A stretch of DNA of 64,000 nucleotides from Megascapheus bottae (GCA_024803745.1 JANJXV010000025.1:18950610-19014609), one strand, 5' to 3'. Shown: positions 9,321 to 20,984, counted from the stretch's first letter. Program-made: numbers and translations. The notes: generated by a model not told the origin, from the sequence alone.

Positions 9321-9529
9321 GTTTTTTTTTTTTCAATCATAGGGCTTGAACTCACGACCTGGGCACTGTCCCTGAACTTTTTCTCTCAAGGCTAGTGCTC
9401 TACCATTTCCCATTTTCTGGTGGTTAATTGGAGATAAGAACCTCACCTCCCTCCTCAAGCTGGCTTTTATCCTTAAATCTCAGCCTCCTCAGTAGCTTGG
9501 ATTACAGGCATGAGCCACCCATGCTGGGC
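9321..9529 (-). repeat. 7SL-Geo SINE
   Basis: Complete antisense copy, poly-T at left, head ending 'caggcatgagccaccc'. Confidence 0.85.
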
Positions 9530-9634
9530 AATACTGAATATTTATGGGAATATATAGCACCACTCTGACACTCCACATCTACTTAAGAGTTTGATTAGCT
9601 CCTTCAGATACCAACAATCAGTACAACTAATAGG

Positions 9635-9760
9635 AAAAGCACTTGGTTAGGAGTCAGAATACTGAGAGTTGACACTGACTTTGACATTTGCACAGGTAAC
9701 TACCTGTAAGTGAGGTATTTCATCTTTATAGACCTATTTCCCTTTCCTCTTCTACAAATG
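9635..9760 (+). repeat. MIR fragment
   Basis: Resembles the sense core of MIR: 'gcacttggttaggagtcaga' then 'tgacactgactttgac' and 'aagtgaggtatttcatcttt'. Confidence 0.6.
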
Positions 9761-10529
9761 TATATACAAACTTGGATTAAATTTGCTTCCAGCTCTTAAA
9801 TTGACCCATTCCCCTCTCTCACCTTGAAGCTACACCATTCCTCCTTACTATAAAAGTGGATTTAGCCAAGATAAACAGAACATGTCTGGAATGTGGGGGG
9901 GAGGCAGGAGAGAGAGACAGAGACCATCAGAGAAACAAAGAGAGAATACTTGCTCTACTCTATTATATGATATGAACTGTGTTGCAATCAGATAATGAAG
10001 CCACCTTTGAACCAATAGTTCTCCCAGGACCAGTATCATCAGCACCACCTGGGAACCTACAGGAAATGCAAATTCAGGTCTCCTGAATCAGAAACTCAAG
10101 AGATGGAGCCTAGCAACTGGTGTTTTCAAGCTCTATTTTGATTCATCCTCAAATTGAGAGCCAGTATTCAAGAATGTGTTATGAAAGACAAACTAAGATA
10201 ATTTCGAAGAAAAATCATACTAATCAAAAGCTAATTAACATTTCCCAAATATCATCTATCATTCTAAGTGTTTTAGATGCATATTTAGTCTTGTAACACA
10301 GCAACCAGGTTCTTACCTGGAAAGAAAACGGAGGAAAGGTAAGCATTATGTGTAGGCCCACATACATTGACAGTGCAAACATACTTCTCAATCCTTTCCA
10401 ATTCAGCAGTCCCGTTATAAAAGCAAGTCTCCTTCTTGCCTCCTTTTACTCCTTTAGATAAGTAAGTCCTTCTATTTGTACTGCATTTTAGCCATTAGCT
10501 TTATGTCTCCACAAATAGACATTGGTATA
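9761..10529. other. IQCH intron 1, unassigned
   Basis: Single-copy looking sequence. Nothing recognised. Confidence 0.4.
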
Positions 10530-10735
10530 TTTGTATACTGATTTGTGGTTAACCATAAAGGCTTTGGAGTTAGTCTGCCTGGGTTTTAATAGTTCCACCA
10601 AGCAATCATCTGTGTTAGCTTGCAGAAAGTACTTAGTCTTTTTAAGCCTTAGAATCTCTCAAGTATAAAATGAAAAAAAAATCTTAGCACCTCCATAGGA
10701 ATCTTGTAAAGATTAAAATATAGGATCACACATAA
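10530..10735 (+). repeat. MIR element
   Basis: Sense MIR, comparatively complete: 'ggctttggagttagtctgcc', 'tgggttttaatagttccacc', 'ctcaagtataaaatgaaaa', 'ttgtaaagattaaaat'. Confidence 0.75.
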
Positions 10736-10766
10736 AGTATAAGAATGAATATCATTATCTGGTGTG

Positions 10767-11091
10767 TGTTAGGGCTTCCCAAAGGAAATTCCAGGCAGTT
10801 CAGGAGAAGAGGGTTTATTGTGTGAGGAAAGAACAGACCTCCTGCCACCCAAGATGGAGTCAGCACAGCAAGAGAACCTATGGCGGAAGTGAGAGATTAT
10901 AAAAGAGGAGGGATGTGGCCATAGCAGAAGTGGATGTGATCTCAGAGGATGGGGAAATACTTCAGACTGGGAGACCTCCCACTGCCCCCAGGCATGCCAG
11001 TTGTCAGGCTTATAGGTGCTGGGCGGGGATTTCCAGGGTGCAGGGGGAGAGAGCCAAGGGAAGAAGTCATTGCTTCCAGGCAGACCTAACA
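10767..11091 (-). mobile_element. Solo LTR with 5-bp target duplication
   Basis: A 325-bp element with terminal inverted TGTTAGG...CCTAACA, flanked by GTGTG on both sides (10762-10766 and 11092-11096). On the minus strand it has an AATAAA signal (complement at about 10811-10818) about 50 bp before the end, preceded by a T-rich TATA-like stretch, so it is read antisense to IQCH. A 5-bp duplication and this length fit an ERVL/MaLR-type LTR; the family was not confirmed. No internal viral region is attached, so the provirus recombined to a single LTR or was never complete here. Confidence 0.85.
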
Positions 11092-11244
11092 GTGTGGTCT
11101 CTTAACCTTTAATATTATTTAATTTTGTGTATATATCTTTTTAAAGTTTAGGTTGCTATCTAAGTTTCTGAAAAAAAAAAGAAAAAATTAATGTTACCTA
11201 TCTTTTTAAATCAAAAGTGTGTGCGTGTTTGTATGTGTGTACGT

Positions 11245-11371
11245 GCCTGCATGCTCCCTCAAGACTAATGTTCTACTACTTGAACTACAGCTTTATTTCT
11301 GACCTTGAAAATAGGAGTCTCATAGATTTTCTTGTCTAAGCTGGTTTCAAACCATGATCTTCAGATCTCAT
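11245..11371 (-). repeat. 7SL-Geo SINE, degraded
   Basis: Antisense middle and partial head ('aggagtctcatagattttct', 'accatgatcttcagatctca'). Confidence 0.6.
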
Positions 11372-11447
11372 TGCTCTAACCATAAAAATCCTTTGTGAGA
11401 CTTAGAAAAACACATTCCATAAATGTTTTGATTTTCTGGATAGTTTT

Positions 11448-11652
11448 TTTTTTTTTTTTTTTTTTTTTGCCAGTCCTGGGCTTGAGCTCAGGGCCTGAGC
11501 ACTGTCCTTGGACTTTCTCAAGGCTAGAGCTCTACCATTTGAGCCTCAGCACCACTTCAGGCTTTTTCTATATATGTGGTATCAAGGAATCAAACCCGGG
11601 TCTTCGTGCATGCTAGGCAAGCACTTTAACCACTAGGCCAAACTCCAGGCCC
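11448..11652 (-). mobile_element. IDL-Geo SINE with target duplication
   Basis: Full antisense copy with a long poly-T at left. Flanked by TTCTGGATAGTTTT at 11434-11447 and 11653-11666, so the ends are exact. Subtype reads 'gcctcagcacc' where others have 'gccacagcacc'. Confidence 0.9.
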
Positions 11653-11882
11653 TTCTGGATAGTTTTGATAGTGAAGACCAGGACTCATTGTCAGGTTATA
11701 TGCTAAAGTCTACATTTTCATTTTAGTTTTAGAAATATGAGTTTCTTCTCCACAGAGAGAATTTTCCAGACAGCATTCTATTAACCACTTAGCTTCTTCC
11801 ACTTTTGAGTCTTTTTACCTGACTGGAGCTTTCCTCAACTCTTATGATTATATAATAGGTAAGGTTCCCTATCTAATGACAA

Positions 11883-11922
11883 GCATCATCATCATCATCA
11901 TCATTATCATCATCATCATCAT
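11883..11922 (+). repeat. (CAT)n microsatellite
   Basis: About thirteen ATC/CAT triplets with one 'cattat' interruption. Confidence 0.95.
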
Positions 11923-11979
11923 AGCTTATTGAGCACTAGTCACTGTACTGAGAGCTCTGGAAAGTCTCAGTAAATCCTA

Positions 11980-12228
11980 CCTGGGCCCTGGTGGCTCACT
12001 CCTATTATCCTGGCTACTCAGGAGGCTGAGATTGGAGGATCACAATTAGATGCCAGACTAGGCAGGAAAGTCCCTGAGACTATTCTCAGAAAACAACAAA
12101 AACAAAACAAATAAACTAAAAAAACATAAATGGAGGCATGGCTCCATTGGTAAAGCACTACCCTTAATTGTGAAAGCCAAGTGAGAGAAGGAAGCCCTGA
12201 GTTCAAGTTGTACCAACAGAAAAAAAAA
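11980..12228 (+). repeat. 7SL-Geo SINE
   Basis: Sense copy with an (AAAAC)n-like insertion in the middle. The right half has drifted ('gaggcatggctccattggta'). Confidence 0.75.
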
Positions 12229-12409
12229 GCTCCAGTAAATCCTAACAGTTCTATAAATTAGTATTCAGCCCATATATACAGGAGAATGTAAAGTACAAAA
12301 GATAAAGCAGCATTTAATATATACTGATTCTTATATAGATTTTGACATGTTTGTAAAATTATCCTTTTTTTAATTAGTAAACATTGTTTTGATTCCTCAC
12401 TAAAAATAC

Positions 12410-12594
12410 TGTTTGGCCTAGTGGTAGAGTGCTTGCCTAGCATGCATGAAGACCCAGGTTTGATTCCTCAGTACCACATACATAGAAAAAAGCTGGAAAT
12501 GGTGCTGTGGCTCAGGTGGTACAGCTCTAGCCTTGAGAAAACCCAAGGATAGTCCTTAGGCCTTGAGTTCAAGTCTGAGGACAGGCAAAAAAAT
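12410..12594 (+). repeat. IDL-Geo SINE, 5'-truncated
   Basis: Starts at 'tttggcctagtggtagagtg', missing only the first 10-12 nt. Geo half complete. Confidence 0.85.
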
Positions 12595-13330
12595 AATGTA
12601 GCATGATTTCAATATATCTTTACAAATGCTTGCTTCAATGTATACTTATATAACAAGAGACACCTGGTCTTGCAATCAAAATTCTTTTTTAAATTATATT
12701 TTAGAAGTCCAGCAATTATATGGACTAGAAATATAGGAGTGAATTTACAATGTATAATCTGAAAGGAACATACAATGCAAAAATAAATGCAGTTCAAGTT
12801 AACACGAAATGATGAAAATGACTCAGCCACACTCTTATTTTCAATACAGATGAAAATAGAAATTTACACTGAGTCTGACTATATGGAATCATGACTCTTA
12901 AATTCTAGAGACAATCTTGGCTGTATTAAACCTTCCAAGGGCTTCTTAGTAAGTCTGTTCCCAGACTGTCAAAATAATAATCTTTGTCTAAGTAGAAAAC
13001 GATGTATTTGATGGTCATAGAGATAATGGGTGACAGGTCATAGTTCAATATGGTAGATTGGTCCTATCTGAGAAGAAGAGAGATTAAGAAGTTGATCTCA
13101 TTTCCTACCAAGTCTGGTGTAACATTTTGTATAGTACTTGTCGGTGATGCAATTATACAAACAGATGGGTGGTTATTAAGAAGGGAGGAGAAAATATCTG
13201 GCAGGAAAAGTAAAAGGCGCTTGAGAAAGATTAAGGGAGCAATTTCATTCAATGAATCTTTAGTGAGTATCAGTTATGTGCAAGGAGTTTGATTAGGTTT
13301 TTCACTTGGGAGAGGAAGATTAAACATTTG
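12595..13330. other. IQCH intron 1, unassigned
   Basis: AT-rich single-copy looking sequence. Open frames on both strands at 13050-13290 have no splice-site context and are judged to be chance. Confidence 0.4.
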
Positions 13331-13460
13331 TCCAGTACCCCCCTATGTGACTAGCACTGTACAAGCAATTTACATGCTATTTAACATGGTAGTTTATTCT
13401 TGCCACCCTTCTGTAGCTGTTATTTATCTCCATCTTAGATAGAGCACTAAGCTTTTAAGA
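13331..13460 (-). repeat. Possible MIR fragment
   Basis: Weak antisense MIR-like pattern ('actagcactgtacaagcaat', 'tatctccatcttagatagag'). Confidence 0.35.
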
Positions 13461-13593
13461 GGCTATGTTATTTTTTCACATTTAGTTTAAGAAAAAGGAT
13501 AATTCTGGTTCATGTATGTCTAGAAACAAAACCTGCACTAATTCATCCTTTTTTTTTCTTGTGTGTTTTTTGTTGTTGTTGTTGTTTGTGTTG

Positions 13594-13833
13594 TTTTGTT
13601 TTTGTCAGTCATGGGGCTTGAACTCATGTTCCTGAGTACTGTCCCTGAGATTTTTATGCTCAAGGCTAGCACTCTACCACTTTGAGTCACAGTATCACTT
13701 CCAGGTTTTTTGGGGGTGGAAAATTGGGGATAAGAGTCTCACACAGTTTCCCGCCTAGGTTGGCTTTCAACTACAATCCTCAGATCTCAGCATCCTGAGA
13801 ATCTAAGATTATAGGTGTGAGCCACCAGCCAGC
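13594..13833 (-). repeat. 7SL-Geo SINE
   Basis: Complete antisense copy. The (TTG)n-rich left flank at 13560-13600 is the complement of its A-rich tail. Confidence 0.85.
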
Positions 13834-13949
13834 TGATTTATTCATATATAACCTAAGTTTTCATTCAATAATTCTAAGGAATAGGGTAATTTCTCTCTCC
13901 CTCCTCCCCCCTGTCTCTCCTTCCTCTTTTTCTCAACAAAGACACTAGA

Positions 13950-14206
13950 ATTAGGCATTGGTGACTCACACCTATAATCTTAGCTACTCAGGAGGCTAAG
14001 ATCTGAGGATCATAGTTTAAAGCCAGCACAGGTAGACAAATCCTCTAGATGCTTACCTTCAATTAACTGGCCAAAAGCTGGAAATAGAGGTGTTGCTCAA
14101 GTGGTAGAGTTCTAGCCTTGAGTGAAAAAGCTAAGCAATGGGACAAGGCCCAGAGTTCAATGTCTCTGTACCAACACACACACACACAGACACACACACA
14201 CACACC
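13950..14206 (+). repeat. 7SL-Geo SINE with (CA)n tail
   Basis: Sense copy ('ttggtgactcacacctataa' to 'gagttcaatgtctctgtacc') whose tail has become (CA)n at 14172-14206. Confidence 0.85.
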
Positions 14207-14314
14207 CGAAACAAAAAGAAACTAGAGTTCAGAAAATGTAGCTGATAAATATGAAAATCATTTGATTAATGTTGGAGCTTAGAATTACGTTTTCATCAGA
14301 TTTTATTTTATTTG

Positions 14315-14395
14315 GATAGGTGCTGTACTGGAGGACCAAGGTGCTTTAGCCTCCTTGCTCAAGGATGGCACTGTTGAACCACAGCTCCCTTTCCA
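14315..14395 (-). repeat. Geo half, degraded
   Basis: Antisense remnant: 'tgctcaaggatggcactgtt' and 'gaaccacagctcc'. Confidence 0.5.
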
Positions 14396-15397
14396 TTTCA
14401 GCAGATTTCATTGAGTTCTTACTATGTAACAGTAAGGCCAATTATACATGTTCTTAAAATTCTATTATTATTTTCACGAGACAGATAAAAACACACAGTT
14501 CAGTTTTACTCCCTTGGGCAATAGTAGATATAATTGCAGAAAGATATGGAGTTGCAAATACTAGAAAGAAAATGCATTTAGAGGAAGAACCCCTCCCCCC
14601 CACCAAGACTACGCACCTACAAAAACTTTTGCCCTTCAACTGCCTCTTTGTACTTCCCAAATGTTTGCAAACAATAGATGGTAAATCAGTTTGTAGCTAT
14701 CATTTGGACAAATCAATTGAAAGACGCATATCTTCATCCTTAGTTTTACAGAGAAATAGTAGATATCTTCAGACACCAATCTGTGAGCCCTGAAGGCTTT
14801 CCATGGCAATTTGTGTTGAGTACAAATGACCAGATGTGTCTGCCAGACTGTGTTGCCCATCAGTAAAAAGATGCAAATGCTAGTCCTTTGAATACAGTGC
14901 TTGTCTCTGTGGGACTATCCTTCAGTAATCGATAACATGGGCTGGATCAATATGTGAGTCCACTAATACTAACAGAGAAAAAGTACCCATTTTAAAATGC
15001 TGTTAAGCAACCCAGCCTGCAGATAGTTATTGGTGTGACTGTTGCTGAAACAGGTGTTAGGTTCATAGATTTGCATAACAAAATCTTTTTCTTGTGGCAG
15101 CAGCCCATACAATAATTGGTGCCATCTGTATTTATCTGAAGTTTGGTTGCTAACATGAAAATCTTGTGCCTGGTAGTTTCATAGTGCCCATTGGATTCTG
15201 GGTATGCCTGAGATTGGAGTGAAGTTTATCATTTCCAAGGAAAATACACATTGAAGGAAAATGTTGAAGTAATACTATGTTGTTATTCCTTCACGGATTG
15301 TTTTCATTGCTCATTACATAAAACAAAAATCAAAATCATGCGTTCACAGCCTCTTCTTTAGCTCAGTGAATGAGGCAGTCGGAGCAGAAAACCAGCA
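14396..15397. other. IQCH intron 1, unassigned
   Basis: About 1 kb without a recognisable repeat or exon. Confidence 0.4.
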
Positions 15398-15547
15398 TGT
15401 CCTTGGCTTTCTCAAGGCTAGCACTCTACCACTTAAGCCACAGCACCACTTCTGGCTTTTTCTTTGTATATGGTACCGAGGAATTGAACCTAGGGCTTCA
15501 TGTGTTCTAGGCAAGCATTCTACCACTAGGCCAAGCTCCCAGCCCCT
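15398..15547 (-). repeat. IDL-Geo SINE, 3'-truncated
   Basis: Antisense copy lacking the distal Geo end ('tgtccttggctttctcaagg' onward) and ending 'aagctcccagcccc'. It lies 320 bp before exon 2. Confidence 0.85.
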
Positions 15548-15870
15548 TGCTGGAAGTTTTACACTTTTTTTAGACCAGTCTGTAGAACTTAAAGTCTGGT
15601 ACTAATTTATCATCTCTGTCTCAACTGCTTTACCAGTTAAGATTGCGGGTGCCATTTCAATGGTAGTTTTATCCTCTATTTCCAATAGAAGGGAAAATTG
15701 TATGAAAGTTTTATTCTTCAAAATCTGAGAAGCCATTATGAGCTATCCAAAAAATGAAGATTGTCCTGGAATCCCCAAGGTGATCCTTTTCAATGAACCC
15801 AAGCATATTACAGATCTGTAAGATAGATAACTGCTATAAGTGTGTTCTGACATTTTATATTTTTTATTAG

Positions 15871-15993
15871 ATCCATGAAGACCTCCATCAACTAAAGGAA
15901 AAATTAACAAGATACCCAACTGATGGGAAAATACAGGCTCTAGACATTCAAAATCTTGAAGCAGCCATTCGAAGGACTGAAAAAGGGTTAAAA
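15871..15993 (+). CDS. IQCH: IQCH exon 2
   Basis: A 123-nt exon (41 codons, phase 0 at both ends). It starts IHEDLHQLKEKLTRYPTDGK, continues with a charged helix-like stretch (LDIQNLEAAIRRTEKG) and ends LK. Acceptor TTTTTATTAG/ATC at 15870; donor AAA/GTAAGT at 15993, near consensus. It follows exon 1 in frame (...ILLQ + IHEDL...). A phase 0-0 exon could be skipped without frameshift. The protein is probably alpha-helical here; no named domain covers it as far as I know. Confidence 0.88.
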
Positions 15994-16116
15994 GTAAGTA
16001 GAATTTGGGATAATAAAGAAAATACCAGAAAACTACAGTGAAACTTTTAGAAGAAGCAATTTCTGGTTCTCATAGGACCTAAGTCATTCTGTAGTAGAGG
16101 TGAATTTAGCACTGAA

Positions 16117-16323
16117 TTTTTTTTTTTTTTTTTTTTTTGCCAGTCCTGGGCTTGGACTCAGGGCCTGAGCACTGTCCTTGGACTTTCTCAAGGCTAGAGC
16201 TCTACCATTTGAGCCTCAGCACCATTTCCGGCTTTTTTCTATATGTGGTACCAAGGAATCGAACCCCGGTCTTCATGCGTGCTAGGCAAGCACTTTAACC
16301 ACTAGGCCAAACTCCTGGTCCCC
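16117..16323 (-). mobile_element. IDL-Geo SINE
   Basis: Antisense full-length copy 124 bp after exon 2, flanked by AGCACTGAA (16108-16116 and 16324-16332). Its T-run of over 20 nt faces exon 2. Confidence 0.85.
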
Positions 16324-16473
16324 AGCACTGAAATTCTTTTAAGTCTTTTAATATGATAATGTCTTCTATAAACTGATTTATAAATTTTATTCCACAATAA
16401 CATCAAAGACAATAAATGCAAGATTCTGCAGTGGCACCTGTAGCATGTGGTTTCATTAAAAATTATTTTAAGA

Positions 16474-16645
16474 TGAGGCTAGGAGTTTGGCCTAGTGGTA
16501 GAGTGCTTGCCTAGCACGAACAAAGACCTGGGTTCGATTCCTTGATACCACATACATAGAAAAAGCCAAAGTAGTACTGTGGCTCAAGTGGTAGAGCTCT
16601 GGCCTTGAAAAAGCCCTGAGTTCAAGCCCCAGGACTGGAAAGAAA
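16474..16645 (+). repeat. IDL-Geo SINE with deletion
   Basis: Sense copy. The Geo half has lost about 20 nt between 'gccttgaaaaagc' and 'cctgagttcaagcccc'. Confidence 0.8.
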
Positions 16646-17250
16646 TGATTTAAGAGTTTGAAATATAATTACCATAAATCCAACAATATGTCTGACCAAA
16701 AACCTTCATACTAATGTGATACAGATCTACCATGAGTTATGAAGATTCTAAAAAATATGAGAGTTGACTTTTCCTGATAGCTTGAGTATTTTGAGCTATT
16801 TTTTCTTTTTCTTTTTTTTGGTAGTACTAGAATCAAGCAGGTAAACGTAAAGAAATATTTCAGTTTGGAGATAAAGTACTTGAGACTTCATCATTACAAG
16901 TAAACCTAAATGCAGAGAATAATTCAGTCCCCAGGCAATGATAATATTCATTTATGAAACCAGTAGATATTAACTAATGTGGTTCATCTTCAAATAAGGT
17001 TCATTTTCCATCTTCTATACTTTAATGCTTATACTTATATACTTTGACTGTTCTATGCTTTGTATGTGTCTGCTTTGGCCTCAGATTTGCACTCTGCTAT
17101 GTAATCGGCTTCATTGTTCATGTCCCCAGGGTGCAAGAAATTAGGAGTATTTTTGTCTCATCAGATTAGCATGTCATTATCCTATGTTAGTTGAGTGTGA
17201 CAAGGCTAGAACTATCTGGAATATCTGGTACCTAGAGGCCAAATGATGCA
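16646..17250. other. IQCH intron 2, unassigned
   Basis: AT-rich, no recognisable repeat. Confidence 0.4.
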
Positions 17251-17475
17251 GCTTGCACCAGTGGTGGCTCAAGCCTTTAACCCTAGCTACTTGGGAAACT
17301 GAGATATCCTCATACAATTCAAAGCTAGCTTAAGCTGAAAAGTCTGTGAGATTTTATCTCCAATAAACTAGTGAAACTCTGGAAGTGGAGCAGTGGATCA
17401 ATTGGTAGAGTTCCAGCTTTGAGTGAAAATGTAAAGGGACAGTGCCCAAGTTCTGAGTTCAAGCTTTAGGATCAG
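17251..17475 (+). repeat. 7SL-Geo SINE, old copy
   Basis: Diverged sense copy ('ggtggctcaagcctttaacc', 'gagcagtggatcaattggta'). Confidence 0.7.
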
Positions 17476-17807
17476 CACAGAATAAGATAAAATGAAATAC
17501 AATAAAGGTCAAATGACTGCAAAGCATGACTTGCATGTCTGTCATACCTGGAGAGTATCCTGGTTAAGCCATAAACTGACAATTATTTACAGTTTTATTT
17601 TTGAAAAATGCTACAAGACATTTGAGTCTGGATTGTTTATTTTGCTTTTTGGGATAATTGAAGTAATTTGGCCTTAGTAATGGGGGTTGTGTTTTTTGTT
17701 GTTGTTGTTTTGCTCAATTACGTGATTCAGAGTGTTAATCTAATAAAACAAATTAACTGAGTATATTAAATCCATCAAAATGGCCTAAACTTAACTTTTA
17801 TTAACAG

Positions 17808-17899
17808 ATTCATATTGACAAGTATTTAGACATCGTTAATCAGCATATGACGGTGACTCCTGTGGTTGACAACTTTGACACTCCTCTGATTTCCAAAGG
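17808..17899 (+). CDS. IQCH: IQCH exon 3
   Basis: A 92-nt exon: 30 codons plus GG. It begins IHIDKYLDIVNQHMTVTPVV and ends DNFDTPLISK followed by the first two bases of a Gly codon. Acceptor TTAACAG/ATT at 17807. The donor must be AAAGG/GTAAGT (5' base 17900), which gives phase 2 and joins exon 4 in frame. Confidence 0.88.
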
Positions 17900-18437
17900 G
17901 TAAGTAGACAATTTAGACTTCAAACATAAGCAAGAGAAAGAAGTTCTGAATTCAAGCCACAGACACACAAAAACAAACTCTTTTCTCTCAGATGATAACT
18001 ATAAAGCAGCTTTTTTCTTTGCTTTGTTCACATTCATTCTACCAATTTCAGTACAAGTTTTACATGAAAAAAACTAATGGCAGAATTTAGACTTGAATGA
18101 ATTTCATTGGAGATTACTCCAGTTGAACTGTAGTGATTGACATCACAGTTATTTCAAGATCCTAGATTTTGATGTTTCTCTAGTTGTAAAACTCAGCTTC
18201 TGTAAGATACCTTTTAATGCAAATTTGTTTGTACACCATTCAGAACACATGGCACTCTATTGAGTTTTTAGCCTGTCACATGTACTGTATTTGGGTATCT
18301 ATAGTAAAAAAAAAGAAACTACTAAAGCTTGCTTGAAATATGTATCCCAAGAGATGATTTATGAAATTAGTATTGAGTTAGAAAAGAAATGGCCTTGTAT
18401 CACCCTGGATATAGGTCACCTGCACGAGTACATGCAC
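17900..18437. other. IQCH intron 3, unassigned
   Basis: No recognisable repeat. A short headless SINE-like string ('gttctgaattcaagccacag') lies at about 17943. Confidence 0.4.
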
Positions 18438-18531
18438 TTTATATATAGAATATATAATATAATATATGCATATATTATATATAATATATGCATATATTAT
18501 ATATTATATATGATTATATTATATATATAAT
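18438..18531. repeat. AT-rich near-palindromic repeat
   Basis: About 90 bp of (AT)n/(ATA)n with 'atatatgcatatattatata' occurring twice. It is self-complementary and could extrude a cruciform. Confidence 0.9.
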
Positions 18532-18532
18532 T

Positions 18533-18765
18533 TTTTGGGGGGTCAGTCTTGGGGATTGGACTCTGGACCTGGGCATTGTCCCTGAGCTCTTCAGCTCAAG
18601 GCTCCTGCCCTACTCCTTGAGCCACAGCCCCACTTCTAGTTTTCTAGTGGTTAATTTTCTAGTGGTTAATTGGTCTTTAGTTCCCCGGGCTGACTTTGAA
18701 TCTTGATCCTCAGATCTCAGCCTTCTGAGTAGTTAGGATTACAGGCGTGAGCCACCACACCAGTG
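18533..18765 (-). repeat. 7SL-Geo SINE with short duplication
   Basis: Antisense copy in which 'tttctagtggttaat' occurs twice in a row (18639-18670). Confidence 0.85.
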
Positions 18766-18796
18766 CACTTCATACTTTTTCAGTAAGGCTGATTTT

Positions 18797-19022
18797 GCCT
18801 TTCTGGTGCTGGAGCTTGAACTCTGGTTCCAGGTGCTGTCTCAGCTTTTTTTGCTCAAGGGTGGCACTCTACCACTTGATATCCACAGTTCTACTTTTGG
18901 CTTTCTTTGGTGGGTAATTGAAGTGTCATGGACTTTTCTGCCTGGAATGGCTTTGAACTTTGATCCTAAAATGACAGCTTCTGAATATCTAGGATTACAG
19001 ACCTGAGCCACTTGAGCCTGGC
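18797..19022 (-). repeat. 7SL-Geo SINE, old subtype
   Basis: Antisense, 'tttttttgctcaagggtggc' in place of 'gctcttcagctcaaggctagc'. This subtype lacks the gagctgaagagctc segment. Confidence 0.7.
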
Positions 19023-19082
19023 CTTTTTTTTTTTTGTGGTAAGTGTTTTGTCTTGTGTTCTCATTTGTATTATCTTTATCAT

Positions 19083-19084
19083 TA

Positions 19085-19131
<47 letters not shown>
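19083..19131 (+). repeat. (ATT)n microsatellite
   Basis: About sixteen TTA triplets, continuous with the antisense tail of the SINE that follows. Confidence 0.95.
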
Positions 19132-19133
<2 letters not shown>

Positions 19134-19317
19134 TGCCAGTTCTGGGCTTGAACGCAGAGCCTGAGCACTGTCCTTGGGTTTTTTTCAAGGCTAAAACCTT
19201 ACCACTTGAGCCACAGCACCACTTCCAGCTTTTTCTATGTATGTGGTACCAAGGAATAGAACCCAGGTCTTCATGCATGCTAGGCAAGCACTCTACCCCT
19301 AGGCCAAACTCCCAGCC
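19132..19317 (-). repeat. IDL-Geo SINE
   Basis: Antisense full dimer ('tgccagttctgggcttgaac' to 'aactcccagccc'). Confidence 0.85.
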
Positions 19318-19324
19318 CTTCATT

Positions 19325-19545
19325 TTTATTTTTGATGCCAGGCCTAGGGGTCTGGGGTTGTCCCTGTGATGTTTTGCTCAAGGTTAGCACTTTATCACTT
19401 GAGCCAAAACTCTACTTCTGACTTTTTTGGGTGCTTACTTACAACCTCATGGACTTTTTGTCCTGGATAACTTTGAACTGTGATCCTTAGATCTCAGCCT
19501 CCCGAGTAGACAGAATTACAGACATGAACCACTTGCTCCTGGCTG
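19325..19545 (-). repeat. 7SL-Geo SINE, old subtype
   Basis: Antisense copy with 'gatgttttgctcaaggttag', the same subtype as the copy at 18797. Confidence 0.75.
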
Positions 19546-19689
19546 TAATAAGTTTTTAAATCCAGTGCCTTTTATCTGTGCCTTCTGCAGCAGAAATGAA
19601 TACTGTCAGCTAGTAAAGCCAGGTTTTAGGAATAATACTCAAGGGATTGTGGAAAGCTCAAACACCCAAAGCTCTGCTCCTTACTACTA

Positions 19690-20020
19690 GGTGCTGGGAT
19701 GTAGGTATGGAATCAGCCCAGAGGCCCTTCAATGGACAAATGGATCAAGAAGGTGTGGTATATATACACAATGGAATTTTACCTCATCCATTAGAAAGAA
19801 TATTTCATCATTTGTGAATAAATGGAAGGACCTAGAAAAAATTATGTTAAGTGGAGTAAGTCAAGCCAAGGAAGACAAAGGATACATGTTTTCCTCATGA
19901 ATGGTAGCTAAAATTTGCAATGTATAAGTAAACACTTTAGGGGTGTATGCTAGTGTATATAAATGTATTAAAATATAGTATATTCAGGGGAGAATTAGCT
20001 TTAGAAAGGCTCACAGTCCA
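19690..20020 (+). mobile_element. L1 3' region (sense)
   Basis: Sense L1 tail with 'cttcaatggacaaatggatc', 'ggtatatatacacaatggaa', 'aaatggaaggacctagaaaa'. No reading frame. It is followed immediately by an L1 in the opposite orientation. Confidence 0.75.
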
Positions 20021-20339
20021 AAGAAATATATTCTTTTAAATATTTTGTTTTTTGAGCTTGACTTGTCTCAGTATGATACCTTCCAATTGAACCCATTTCC
20101 TGCAAATGACATGATTTAATTTTTCTTTATGATCATGTAATAGTCATACACACACAAACACATATATATAAGCATCTTCTTTATAAGTATTTTGGTTGAT
20201 TGCATCATTTGGCTATTGTGAACAATGCTACCATAAACATAATTATGCCAATATCTTTCTGGTATATTACTCTCCTATGGATATATGGTCTGATAGTGAT
20301 GTAGTCATATTCAGAGAGTCTATTTTTAGCTTTTTGTTT

Positions 20340-20548
20340 TGTTTTGTTTTGCCAGTCCTGGGGCTTGAACTTAGGGCCTGGGCTCTGTCCTTGAGTTTTC
20401 TCAAGGCAAACACTCTACCACTTGGGCCTACCACTTGAGCAACAGAACCATTTCCAGCTTTTTCTGTGTATATGGTACCAGGGAATCGAACCCAGGGCTT
20501 CATGCATGCTAGGCAAGCACTCTACTACTAAGCCATGTTCCTGGCCCC
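20340..20548 (-). repeat. IDL-Geo SINE in L1
   Basis: Antisense, with a small internal duplication ('ctaccacttgggcctaccac'). Flanks show an imperfect target duplication (CTATTTTTAGC / CTACTTTTAGT). Confidence 0.8.
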
Positions 20549-20984
20549 TACTTTTAGTTTTTTTGAGGCAGCTCCATACTGATTTTCATAGTAGTTGCAC
20601 TAGTTTACATTCCCACCAACTGTGTATGAGGATTCCTCTCTCATATCCTTACCAACATTTGTTGTTGCTTGTTTCCTTGATTGCTGACATACTGACTGGG
20701 GTAACATGGAATCTTAATGTGATTTTGATTTACATTTCCTTTATAGCTAAAGATGTTAATTTTCTTGTATTTGTTGGCTGTTGTATCCTTCTTATGAGAA
20801 TGTTCAGTTTGCCTGCCTATTTATTAGTTGGATTTTTTGTTCTCATTTAATTTTTTGAGATTTTTGATATATTTTGGATATTAATCCATTCTGGGGAATG
20901 GCTAGTGAAAATTTTCTCACATTCCATGGATTGTCCCTTGGTCCTGGTTATTGTTTCTTTTGTGGTGTAAAATCTTTTAATTTG

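Noticed and set aside
19043..19369. 108-codon frame with a tyrosine run
   Set aside because: Translation of (TTA)n and an antisense SINE.
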